From JAHBNG01 sp039028975 (lineage in GTDB: Bacteria; Chloroflexota; Anaerolineae; Caldilineales; Caldilineaceae): a stretch of DNA of 64,000 nt. Below the pieces are notes generated by a model that had not been told where the DNA came from, did no database searches, and saw nothing but the letters and a program-made list of their open reading frames with translations. Positions 25,740 to 34,191 of the stretch are shown in pieces (position 1 is the stretch's first letter; each line of letters starts with the position of its first letter). A program made the position numbers and the translations under genes. The DNA lies in NCBI GenBank assembly GCA_039028975.1, contig JBCCHB010000069.1:1-64000 (forward strand), read 5' to 3'.

Positions 25740-27167
25740 CTACTGCCACGAAACAACTTGTTTGTGTAGAAATGTGCGGGTCAGGCTGTGTATAGTATAG
25801 CGGCTATTAGCCAAGCCGCCATTGCGATTGATCAAATTGAGCGTTACTAATTTGGCCAAGCCATTATTTAAGACAGACATATCAAGCCCACTAACCTTTG
25901 CCAGCAAGGCCGAATCACCACCAGCTTCTGGCACAAAGGGCATAGCGAGCAAAACACGGCGAGAAAGATCATCCAGATGGTCCCAAGCATAGCGATAAAT
26001 ATGCAGGTAGAGCTTCTCAATGGCCTCCCCACGTGCCTCTTTAAGGCTGTCAAGAACATCATGAAGGGAATGGATATGGCTCTGTCCCACCACCAATTTT
26101 AGCGCTAGTGGGTTCCCCCCAGTCGTATCAAAAATGGGCATCAGCTGATCGTCATCGCCATTTGCAATATCTGGTAAATTGCGCAGGATAGCTTCATGGC
26201 GCACCAAATGGAGAGCGTCTTGCTGAACTAATTCCGGAACGGAAAAAGGGTAAACAGCCATTTCTGTCTGGATATTCTTTCGGGAGGTCAGCAGAAATTT
26301 AGACGGGTTAGCTAAACGCTGGAGCGTAGGTAAAAGTACCTCAACGTCAATCACTGTCTCTAAGTTATCAACCGCAATCAGATGGGGAATCTGCTTTAAA
26401 CGGGTCTGCAAAAGAGGAAGAGCATGCTTGTATGAGAATGGAACAGGCAAAATTGCGTCGGGCAGAAGCTGTTGACATAGGGCCTCAATCAGTGCCTCTC
26501 CAGTTAAAGCGGGTGTGTCAACCGGACGAATTGTACCAACCATTTGAAAACGACTCTGGCGTGCGCTAACCCAAGCAAAATCGTCAAATAGGTTGTTTGC
26601 AATCGCCCGCCGTATAAGCGCATCGGCCAAAGATGTTTTGCCGATACCACCCATACCTTGGATAAGGAGCGTATAAACGTCTTTGCCCGGGACAATTACA
26701 TCTGAAAGTTTGTCCAGATGGTTGTCAATGCCAAATAACTGATCATAAAAGGGTGCTTCAAGGCGTTCCTCAAATTGGGCAATGTGGGCTTGCTGGGCTT
26801 GACGTTCTTGTTCGTCGAAAATAGATGCCAGTTTCTCGATGGCTTCACGCTGCTTCCGTTCGACGGTGGTCTGGGCCAAATCTAATTTTTGGGCAACCTG
26901 ATATCCTGTCATGCGCTCTACAAAGCGCAGCCGCAGTATGGTGGCGAACTCAGGTTTGGTTTCATCCAGGTGTTTTAACCCCTCATCCAGAAGTTGGGTG
27001 GTGACCTGATGATCTGGCTGCGATCTGCCCTGTTTAACTTGGCGGAATAGATTTAATTCCTTCAGCGGACTTGCGGTGCTATGTTCACCACGTTGGCGGA
27101 ATGCCTGCAGAATCTTCTCATAGAGAATACCTTGCCTGTCCGAAAAATCAGGCTGCGCGGTTGACAT
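25740..27167 (-). CDS. STAND (NB-ARC-type) NTPase with sigma-like HTH
   Basis: A 475-aa signalling ATPase. The start MSTAQPDF (27167) follows AAAGGAG by 6 bases; longer versions lack a site. Residues about 60-125 contain a sigma-region-4-like HTH (MTGYQVAQKLDLAQTTVERK). The NTPase has Walker A GMGGIGKTS (about 170-178), Walker B HLIAVDNLE, sensor FLLTSRKN and the GGNPLALKL motif, followed by a winged-helix segment. There are no C-terminal repeats, which STAND proteins usually need for sensing. The TPRs sit instead on the adjacent CHAT protease, so the two may form one switch. Palindromic element 2 lies in its leader. Confidence 0.85.
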   Translation of the reverse strand: MSTAQPDFSDRQGILYEKILQAFRQRGEHSTASPLKELNLFRQVKQGRSQPDHQVTTQLLDEGLKHLDETKPEFATILRLRFVERMTGYQVAQKLDLAQTTVERKQREAIEKLASIFDEQERQAQQAHIAQFEERLEAPFYDQLFGIDNHLDKLSDVIVPGKDVYTLLIQGMGGIGKTSLADALIRRAIANNLFDDFAWVSARQSRFQMVGTIRPVDTPALTGEALIEALCQQLLPDAILPVPFSYKHALPLLQTRLKQIPHLIAVDNLETVIDVEVLLPTLQRLANPSKFLLTSRKNIQTEMAVYPFSVPELVQQDALHLVRHEAILRNLPDIANGDDDQLMPIFDTTGGNPLALKLVVGQSHIHSLHDVLDSLKEARGEAIEKLYLHIYRYAWDHLDDLSRRVLLAMPFVPEAGGDSALLAKVSGLDMSVLNNGLAKLVTLNLINRNGGLANSRYTIHSLTRTFLHKQVVSWQ

Positions 27168-27198
27168 CGACATCTCCTTTGGGCGCTGTTGTAATATA

Positions 27199-27290
27199 GA
27201 TAGCGATATTGCGGTCGTTTTGAAACTAGGAGTTTTCCGTAACCTCTGCTGGAGAGACCAAACTTCTAGTTTCAAACGGAGCTAAATATA
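27199..27290 (-). promoter_or_regulatory. Palindromic leader element, copy 2
   Basis: TTTGAAACTAGGAGTTT (27219-27235) pairs with AAACTTCTAGTTTCAAA (27260-27276), one position being G opposite T, around a 24-base loop with an inner CTCT/AGAG stem. Compared with copy 1, several paired bases change on both sides together, so pairing is kept. The flanks TATTGCGGTCG and CGGAGCTAAATAT match copy 1. It lies 32-123 bases upstream of the STAND start. Confidence 0.7.
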
Positions 27291-27461
27291 AATTAAATTG
27301 TCCTCATTCTTCGAAACAGAATGGATTGGGTAGGATAAAAATCCAGATAATATTTTTCAGGCAACCTATACGATGCGTTGAGATATTATGAATACGATAC
27401 ATAAAAATTGCCAAATCGTCAAGCCCTCTTGCCCTTGATAGTGGAATTTTAGAGGATTTAT

Positions 27462-27499
27462 GATGGATAGGTGATGGATAGGTGATGGATAGGTGATGG
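27462..27499. repeat. 11-bp tandem repeat
   Basis: GATGGATAGGT occurs three times without a gap (27462-27494) plus a partial fourth. It sits in the 516-bp divergent gap 27168-27683 between the STAND and RodZ-like genes. Apart from it and palindromic element 2, that gap shows nothing I can name. Confidence 0.75.
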
Positions 27500-27683
27500 T
27501 CCGTGAAGGATGGTTGACAACGAAACCTCTTTACAATGATGTTTACGCGACCAATCCATGGGTCTCATGATGGAATGAAAGGGAATCCAAGTGGAAAGAT
27601 AATGGGTCAGAAATAGCTATTTCCCTGTAAGCTGCAAAACACGTCTCACGCCCATCACTCTTATTCAGCTAGGGGTTTCAACT

Positions 27684-29003
27684 ATGTTCAACAGGGGTTC
27701 ATTTAACTTTATCACCGATCTGTTTAAAAACAATAGTAGAAGTAGTGGCAATTACCTAAGCAGTTTGATACTCCGAAACGTCGACTCCGTCATTTCAAAA
27801 GCCTGGAGAAATCGGCGGAATAAAAAAATTCCTAAAGAAGAAAAGACGGCAACGGTCATCACATTAGATGATGATCAGACTTTGTTATCTATTGGAGCAA
27901 TGCTGGAAGAGGCCCGTCGAGCGAAAGAACTCTCCCTAGCACAAGCTGAAGCATCGGTTCAGGTTCGCCGAAAGTATCTCGCAGCCTTAGAAAAAGCAGA
28001 GTGGGACTTGTTGCCTAATCAGATAATAGGACTTCAATTCCTGCAACGTTACCTATTCTATTTGGAGCTGGAAAATCAGATTGTACTACCTAGGGATCAA
28101 AAGATACGTTGGTGGGGACTACTGTATACCTATCCCCTGCGCCTCTTGCTTATCCTATTGGTGATGCTGGCCATAGTACTCAGCCTTGGTGGTTTCTTCA
28201 TCGGTAAAGGTGTTCTACTTACTCCCCAAGTGATCGAAGCACCGCAGGTTGACCAGCTAACAATTCCAGAACCATTTTTGGTTGGCGATCAGATAATGCT
28301 AAACGGTACAGGTACGCCTGGTTCTCATCTAAAGATTTGGATCGGCGCGGACGTTATAGAGAGCAAAGAGATAAATCAAATAGGCGTGTGGGAGAGCGAA
28401 CTGGACTTTCGGGAACCTGGCGATTACCAAGTACGGGTCAGTATTCATGATGATAATGGTAAGTTACTCCATACTAGTGACCCCATACAAGTGACTGTGG
28501 TTGAACCAACCCCTACGTCAACGCCAACCGGAACGTCAACCGGAACGTCAACCGTGACACCAACCCAAACCAATACAGCCACGCCGACACCCACCATTAC
28601 GCCAACAACAACAGTCACGCCAACTGAAACAGATACACCAACGTCTACACCAACAGATACACCAAAACCAACGTATACCAACACACCGTCGCCAACGGCT
28701 ACATCAACGCCCGTTCCAACATCTACCTACACACCAACACCGGTTCCTATTCAAGCAGAAGTATTGGAACGGAACCTTAACGTTCGTAGCAGGCCTGAAT
28801 TTGGTGAAAATGTTTTGTTTAAACTTGGAAAAGGTTCTATCGTAACCATTATTTGTGGGCCGATAGAAGTTGCACAGGTCAGGTGGTGGCGCATCACAGA
28901 TAAAGAGGGGCGAATTGGTTGGCTCGGAGGGAGACATCTTGGGTACAACAAAGATTTTATTGAGTTTTGGGTCGAGCCGGCAGCCGTTACCCTCTGTGAA
29001 TAA
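27684..29003 (+). CDS. RodZ-like membrane protein with Pro/Thr stalk and SH3b domain
   Basis: A 439-aa protein. Residues about 70-135 are a Cro-type HTH as in RodZ (SIGAMLEEARRAKELSLAQA, then RRKYLAALEKAEW). One transmembrane helix lies at about 153-177. The outside part starts with an Ig-like domain (MLNGTGTPGSHLKIWIG), continues with a long Thr/Pro stalk (about 275-355) and ends in a bacterial SH3 domain (VLERNLNVRSRPEFGENVL, then GRIGWLGG). RodZ links the MreB cytoskeleton to wall growth; SH3b domains bind wall peptides. A wall-sensing or shape role is likely. The stalk is the same style as in the secreted proteins nearby. Confidence 0.8.
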   Translation: MFNRGSFNFITDLFKNNSRSSGNYLSSLILRNVDSVISKAWRNRRNKKIPKEEKTATVITLDDDQTLLSIGAMLEEARRAKELSLAQAEASVQVRRKYLAALEKAEWDLLPNQIIGLQFLQRYLFYLELENQIVLPRDQKIRWWGLLYTYPLRLLLILLVMLAIVLSLGGFFIGKGVLLTPQVIEAPQVDQLTIPEPFLVGDQIMLNGTGTPGSHLKIWIGADVIESKEINQIGVWESELDFREPGDYQVRVSIHDDNGKLLHTSDPIQVTVVEPTPTSTPTGTSTGTSTVTPTQTNTATPTPTITPTTTVTPTETDTPTSTPTDTPKPTYTNTPSPTATSTPVPTSTYTPTPVPIQAEVLERNLNVRSRPEFGENVLFKLGKGSIVTIICGPIEVAQVRWWRITDKEGRIGWLGGRHLGYNKDFIEFWVEPAAVTLCE

Positions 29004-29004
29004 G

Positions 29005-29147
29005 AATTAAGGAATGAGCCGCAAATAAGTTGCGCGTTGGTGACTGGCACTTAACGTCCTAGCGAGCGTATGACATGGCCTACCAAACAAATGACTTCGT
29101 GAGTGCCAGTCACTTTGTGACCAAGTTATTTAATTCCCATTCCTAAG
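29005..29147. mobile_element. MITE-like element A
   Basis: About 143 bp with imperfect terminal inverted repeats: TTAAGGAATGAGCCGCAAAT at the left matches, inverted, the right end ATTTAATTCCCATTCCTAA. Inside, GTGACTGGCACT (29040-29051) and AGTGCCAGTCAC (29102-29113) pair perfectly. It carries no gene. It begins right after the RodZ-like stop and abuts element B. Confidence 0.5.
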
Positions 29148-29375
29148 GAACGAGAATTAAATAAAAGTGAAAACTTGAGTAAAACGGCCCTGGGAAGGAA
29201 GGTCGCTCGCCTGTTGTCTGTAGGTGCGGTTTCTATACCGCACAGAGGCGGAAGCCCCTCGTAACGCTGCCACGAACTTGTGGCGACACCTGCTGGAAGG
29301 GCCATGCTCGTGCGGTATGGAAACCGCACCTACCATGGGCAACTTTCCGCTTTTATTTGTAACTCATTCCTAAGT
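29146..29375. mobile_element. MITE-like element B
   Basis: About 230 bp whose ends (CTAAGGAACGAG...AAATAAAAG and CTTTTATTTGTAACTCATTC) are inverted copies of each other and resemble those of element A. Inside, a 24-bp block at 29220-29243 (core GTAGGTGCGGTTTC) is repeated inverted at 29310-29333 with 23 of 24 matches, and each block is itself partly palindromic (GTGCGGT/ACCGCAC). No transposase is present, so mobility would depend on one elsewhere. The following 29376-29508 is the leader of the kinase gene. Confidence 0.5.
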
Positions 29376-29508
29376 CAATGATATTTTACGGCGCTCGGAT
29401 ATAGATGAGTATATAGCCTAACAGAGCTGAATATAGCGTTATCTATTCTAATGCCAAATACAAGTAATATTGAATGAAGACGCAGTCATCTTCATCAGGA
29501 GGAGTGTA

Positions 29509-32157
29509 GTGATTAGGAAACAGAGCTTTGAAGAATTAAGTGGCGGCAGTATCAAAAAACGAGAGGCTAATGAAAGGACGATGGATAAATCTATGAGTGA
29601 ACACAACGTCGAACGCAAGAAACATCTCCGACTATGGATTAGCGATGATTGGTATATTCCTATTAATGAGAAAGGACAGTCTGTTGGCATCTGTAATGAA
29701 GGTGCTTTGGGGTTTGTCATACAGCTTTGGTCTACGAGCAATGACGAGTCCCGGATGGCGCTGAAAATCCCCAAACTCATGGCCGAAACCCATCGCGAAA
29801 ATGCCTACGTTAGCGAACTTATGACTCAGGAGTTGGAAACGGTACGGGTTATCTTTCATGGACAAGGAAACCGGCGAGGATTGCTCCAGGCCCATGATGC
29901 ATCAGATTTGCTGCAAGGTCCCATATCTATCAAGTCAATCCGAGAAGCCCAAGAATGGGATAATGCACACATCATGGTCCGCTATGAAAAAAGCCAAAAT
30001 CCCTATTTCTGCCTGGTCAAGTGGGAGAATGACAAGCTGCATAAATTCCCTGAAGGGGCAGACTGTCCAGAAATGGATGAGGCTACCTTTGAGCGATTAA
30101 AAGATAAAGCGTATGACGCTACGATTCATGAGCGAGATTGGTCTAAAACTGTCTTTATAGAGCTAAGCGAGAGCCAAACTGCCGATACGATAGAGCAAGG
30201 TATAGAAACATCCCAGAGGAAAGAACCCCTAAGGGTTTTGAATGTCGCTGAAGCACTAGAAACAAATGAGATCGGTCGCACTTGGTTCACCTGTTTGCCA
30301 AGTGTCATGTACCCATGGGCACCCAATACGCTGCAGGAGACCATTAGTCTAGGTTACCGAGACGATAGCTGGTCAGTACGCCAACATCTACAGTTAATTG
30401 AGCAGGTCTGTACTGGCTTAGATGTGTTACACAGCAGAGGATTGATACATGCAGATGTACGTCCAGCTAACATTGTCTATCAAGGCAACGTTCAAGAGCC
30501 CCAATCTTATGTCGTCTCCGACTATGGTAGTTTAGCCACTGCTGGTGTCGTCTCGGCCCAGCATGCCCCAGTCCTTACAGGAGCTACTGTTATCGGCCCA
30601 GTTGTCCAAGGTGAACGATCTTCCTTCTTTTATGCACCAGAGCGCGGCCTGAGTCGGGAACGTGAAAACGCGGATACTGCAATTATTGTCGATCCTGGAG
30701 GAGGAGGTAGTCTCTATATCGTTCTGGGCTGGAAAACCGATCTCATCCAATCAGACTTACTTGATATGAATGGGAAACCTGTACCGGAGCCAGAGCAATA
30801 TGTCAAGTTTATTAACACGCTAGTTGAGGATAATGAAGAGGAAAGTGTCAATACACGTCTTCACGAAGGGGATCGAATTCAAATACGTGACTATATCTTT
30901 GAACTGGTCGACACCGAACGACACGGGCACAATTTACAAACATTTGAATGTAAAAAAGAGCATTGGGTCGTCTATCATGGACGGATCGTCGTCAGATGTG
31001 AGCAGAACGAATTTGAATCTTGTCACTCATTTCCCATCTCCCGAACAATCGAGTTGCTACAGTGGTCAGCATCTACAGATCTATACAGCTTGGGCGTTTT
31101 GGCTCTTTACTCTGTCTACTGCCATGGATTACAGGATGTAAGAAACTCAGCTGGACCAATAGATAGTGAATCTGAAGTGGAAGTAGAAGCTCTTGATAGT
31201 AATGATGAAATAATTCCAGATGATGAAAGATTGATCGATGAACGATTTTTAGAGATGCTTACCTATTTGGCCAATAAATCTCACTTTAACGCGATTTGGC
31301 GACGACTTGAGTGGTTGCGCAAACAATTAGAAGAGGGACTTTCACAAGACCACACTGGTGAATATTTCGCCAATCTTCCCTTTGAACGGCATCGGGTCTT
31401 AGATTCCGAGAAAAAACAACGTACGCTAAAAGAAGAAGCAGAAGCTGTGGTATCGCGCATTACCCAAACCGTGCCTGGTACAGAAGATCTACTGAGAGTC
31501 TTGGATTACAATCTTGGATCCTTCGTCTTCTATTTACATTTCGTTTTGCGCTGTTTACATCGGATAGATGATCTAGAGGTTCAGGAAGAGTGGATGTCGG
31601 CACCATTTTGTCAAAACCGGCATGAATCGCCCACAGCAGGTGCCGCAGAGCATGCGCTGAATAGAGTCGGTGAAATTCAAGACATTCTTCAAAAGCCAGC
31701 GTTAAAAGCCCTTCATATCGAACCAAAATCTATCCCTGGATTCGATCTCCGCCCAGAGACAGAAATCCGAGCCGATGTTCATGCATTACGTGACCGGGAA
31801 AAGGATTTAACCAAGCAACTCCAAGGGCTGCAGAAACAAGAGGAACAATTGAATGAAGAAGTAAATAGTCTTCAGCAGAGTAAGCAGGAAGCGAGCAGGT
31901 CTATCGAGCAATTACAGGGTGAATTAGAGCACATTCGCTCTGCAAAGCAAGAGTTGGATTCTGAGTGGGCATCCGTCAACGAATACATCGGTCATGCTCT
32001 GAATCTAATGGAAAATGCCACAAGATACAACCCGTTTGATGTCATCAGAATTTTTCAAGAAGTACAAGACAACTTTTGGCGTGCTTATCGTCCATCAACA
32101 CCTACCAGAGCTGAAAGGGAGCCGATAGTTACATATGAACTACCTACAACGACCTAG
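29509..32157 (+). CDS. Protein kinase-like protein with large insert and coiled-coil tail
   Basis: An 882-aa protein. I start it at the GTG at 29509, 6 bases after AGGAGG. Kinase landmarks are present in order: the lysine in MALKIPK (K86), a catalytic loop HADVRPANIVY (about 314-324) in place of HRDLKPxN, DYG at 338 in place of DFG, the YAPERG motif (about 375), and helix F in STDLYSLGVL (about 522). About 140 residues are inserted between the last two, where normal kinases have under 20, and about 228 residues separate the lysine from the catalytic loop. The end (about 750-830) is a coiled coil. Lys, Asp and Asn are kept, so activity is possible. It overlaps the caspase gene by 23 bases. Confidence 0.75.
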   Translation: MIRKQSFEELSGGSIKKREANERTMDKSMSEHNVERKKHLRLWISDDWYIPINEKGQSVGICNEGALGFVIQLWSTSNDESRMALKIPKLMAETHRENAYVSELMTQELETVRVIFHGQGNRRGLLQAHDASDLLQGPISIKSIREAQEWDNAHIMVRYEKSQNPYFCLVKWENDKLHKFPEGADCPEMDEATFERLKDKAYDATIHERDWSKTVFIELSESQTADTIEQGIETSQRKEPLRVLNVAEALETNEIGRTWFTCLPSVMYPWAPNTLQETISLGYRDDSWSVRQHLQLIEQVCTGLDVLHSRGLIHADVRPANIVYQGNVQEPQSYVVSDYGSLATAGVVSAQHAPVLTGATVIGPVVQGERSSFFYAPERGLSRERENADTAIIVDPGGGGSLYIVLGWKTDLIQSDLLDMNGKPVPEPEQYVKFINTLVEDNEEESVNTRLHEGDRIQIRDYIFELVDTERHGHNLQTFECKKEHWVVYHGRIVVRCEQNEFESCHSFPISRTIELLQWSASTDLYSLGVLALYSVYCHGLQDVRNSAGPIDSESEVEVEALDSNDEIIPDDERLIDERFLEMLTYLANKSHFNAIWRRLEWLRKQLEEGLSQDHTGEYFANLPFERHRVLDSEKKQRTLKEEAEAVVSRITQTVPGTEDLLRVLDYNLGSFVFYLHFVLRCLHRIDDLEVQEEWMSAPFCQNRHESPTAGAAEHALNRVGEIQDILQKPALKALHIEPKSIPGFDLRPETEIRADVHALRDREKDLTKQLQGLQKQEEQLNEEVNSLQQSKQEASRSIEQLQGELEHIRSAKQELDSEWASVNEYIGHALNLMENATRYNPFDVIRIFQEVQDNFWRAYRPSTPTRAEREPIVTYELPTTT

Positions 32158-33982
32158 TATTCCTACAGAAATTATGAAGCAACCGCTCAGAAAAAATGAA
32201 CAGAAGAAGATCGCTCAATGGCTTGCACTGCCTGCTGACAAACGTAGGCAACAGCCGCATATGCCCCCTCGCTTAGAGCAGATCCCAGAGGCAATGGCTG
32301 CGCTGCATAAAGTTTTTCACGGTAAGTGTGCCTACTGTGAATCATCTCTTTCGCTTAAAGATGCTCGTCTAGCATTCTTTCGACCCATTGAAGAGTACCT
32401 GTGGTTGTTATGGGATTGGACCAATTTATATATAGCCTGTCGAGTCTGTCGTGATTTGAAAGGAAGCAAATTCCCCATTGGACGTGAAAACAGAGCCTTG
32501 CCCGGCACATATGGTGCAGCCCGACTTAGATTTATAGAGACTCCCTTGCTCTTGGATCCATGTCTTGATAATCCATCTTTCCACCTTGAATTTAGAGAAG
32601 ATGGCACAATCGAAGCCAAAACGAACCGAGGTGAATTGACTATCACTACATTGGAACTCAATCGCAGAAGCCTGTGCCAAGCCCGTCAAGTAGATATTCA
32701 GTCCATCCAGCAGGTTATAGACAAAGGGTTCGATTCTAATATAGTTGAAGAACTCAATCATCTATGCCAAGACGACCAACCGTTTGTCGGAATGAGACGC
32801 CAGCTATTGCAGCGTTGGTTTCAAATCAAGCGTTCCTCACCGGATACGCCAGCCGAAGTTAAAGCTGCTTTGAATGAGCCACTTTGGCAGGAATTTATTA
32901 AACAGTTAGACATGTGGCATCAGTTGCCATCACTAGCTGCAGAGTTGCTTGAAGCATATGTTCATGTTTTGACTTATCCAGATGCTCGGAGCTCACAAAC
33001 TCAGGCAGAACGATTGGCCGAATTAGATGGTGTTAATCGAGTACCCCAAAGTGTATGGGGGGGACTTGAGGAATTGTCTCAAGAAGCTGGGGTCGATATG
33101 AAGGCAATTCAGAGTTCAACCCTCCTCGATTCTGTACGACACATCATCTCTGTTGCCCAAAACAATAAACGATTGGACGACGTGATAGAATGGCTCGACA
33201 ATCGCTGCCTTCCAGGTGTCAAACCTATTCAAAATCGGTGGGCCTTGCTCATTGGCATCAACGACTATGATGAGCCAGCGTTTGCTTCGTTGAACTATTG
33301 TATCAATGATGTGGTTGCACTTGAAAAGCTGCTAGAGAATCTTGGCTACACTGTCATCATTCTACATGATGATATGGCGCAAAAGCATCTGAAGCCGACG
33401 CGCAATAATATCTTAGCTGCTTTGACGCGAATCTGCCAGATTGCAGAAGAGAATGATCTCATTTTTGTGCATTTTGCAGGACATGGCACGCAAGTAAACG
33501 GAGAACCAGTACTCGTGGTCAGTGATGCACGCGAACCTGTACTTGAATCAACAGGGATTCTAATCACCGAACTTGAGGAACAAATGCGTAGCGCTATTGT
33601 GCGCCGTTTGATACTAACGCTCGATGCATGCCATGTTGGGGTTGAGATTGGACGCTCAAGATCAGATTACGACTTGTTTATTCGCAACGTCTATGAATTA
33701 GCAGAGGGCTTTGCCTTAATCGCTGGCAGCACTGCTCAGCAAGTTGCTTGCGAATGGCATGAAAAAGAACATGGTGTCTTTAGTTATTATTTGCTCAAAG
33801 GGATTAGCGGTGCCGCAAAAAACGAGGACAACTTGGTGACAGTTAGTCAACTAAAAGATTTTATCCTGGATAAACTACGCCGATGGAATCTCCAGCAGGG
33901 CAATATCCTCCAAGAACCAACCGCTCGCATAGAGGGTATAGGCGATATGATTCTGGGTGATTATCGAGATATTCCTTGCTAA
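32135..33982 (+). CDS. Degenerate HNH domain fused to a caspase-like (C14) protease
   Basis: A 615-aa fusion. Residues about 55-115 match an HNH/PtuB-like zinc fold with C65, C68 and C102, C105 (CAYCE, then CRVCRDLKGSKFP) and a conserved WDWTNLYIAC. The catalytic His expected before FRP is Phe (LAFFRPI), and the usual Asn after the second Cys pair is Arg, so nuclease activity looks lost while zinc binding stays. A helical spacer follows. The caspase domain starts near 369 (RWALLIGINDYDEPAF), with H450 in FAGHGT and C499 in LDACHV, both catalytic. Similar fusions place DNA or RNA recognition beside a protease. It is translated through an overlap with the kinase gene, so the two proteins are probably partners. 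Confidence 0.8.
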   Translation: MNYLQRPSIPTEIMKQPLRKNEQKKIAQWLALPADKRRQQPHMPPRLEQIPEAMAALHKVFHGKCAYCESSLSLKDARLAFFRPIEEYLWLLWDWTNLYIACRVCRDLKGSKFPIGRENRALPGTYGAARLRFIETPLLLDPCLDNPSFHLEFREDGTIEAKTNRGELTITTLELNRRSLCQARQVDIQSIQQVIDKGFDSNIVEELNHLCQDDQPFVGMRRQLLQRWFQIKRSSPDTPAEVKAALNEPLWQEFIKQLDMWHQLPSLAAELLEAYVHVLTYPDARSSQTQAERLAELDGVNRVPQSVWGGLEELSQEAGVDMKAIQSSTLLDSVRHIISVAQNNKRLDDVIEWLDNRCLPGVKPIQNRWALLIGINDYDEPAFASLNYCINDVVALEKLLENLGYTVIILHDDMAQKHLKPTRNNILAALTRICQIAEENDLIFVHFAGHGTQVNGEPVLVVSDAREPVLESTGILITELEEQMRSAIVRRLILTLDACHVGVEIGRSRSDYDLFIRNVYELAEGFALIAGSTAQQVACEWHEKEHGVFSYYLLKGISGAAKNEDNLVTVSQLKDFILDKLRRWNLQQGNILQEPTARIEGIGDMILGDYRDIPC

Positions 33983-34191
33983 TTCGACCGAAATGCGCGC
34001 TAGAGCGGTTGGATTTGATGAAGACCAACAGAGTCTGAAAGATTTTGGCCTTGTCGTGCGTCAATATAATTGTATTGTGTTTTCTCGCAGAATGTAACAT
34101 GATGCTCTCCCTTTTCTATTTTCCGTTCGCTCTCTACAGTCGCAAGCATGGCTAAACGAGCCATAATTCTCAACACTCAAAAGGTGCATAA

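Noticed and set aside
27514..27537. TTGACA ... TACAAT as a sigma-70 promoter for the RodZ-like gene
   Set aside because: The spacer is only 12 bp, too short for a normal promoter.
29220..29333. Repeated GTAGGTGCGGTTTC blocks as a CRISPR array
   Set aside because: Only two copies, in opposite orientation and without regular spacers; better explained as part of a MITE or REP-like element.
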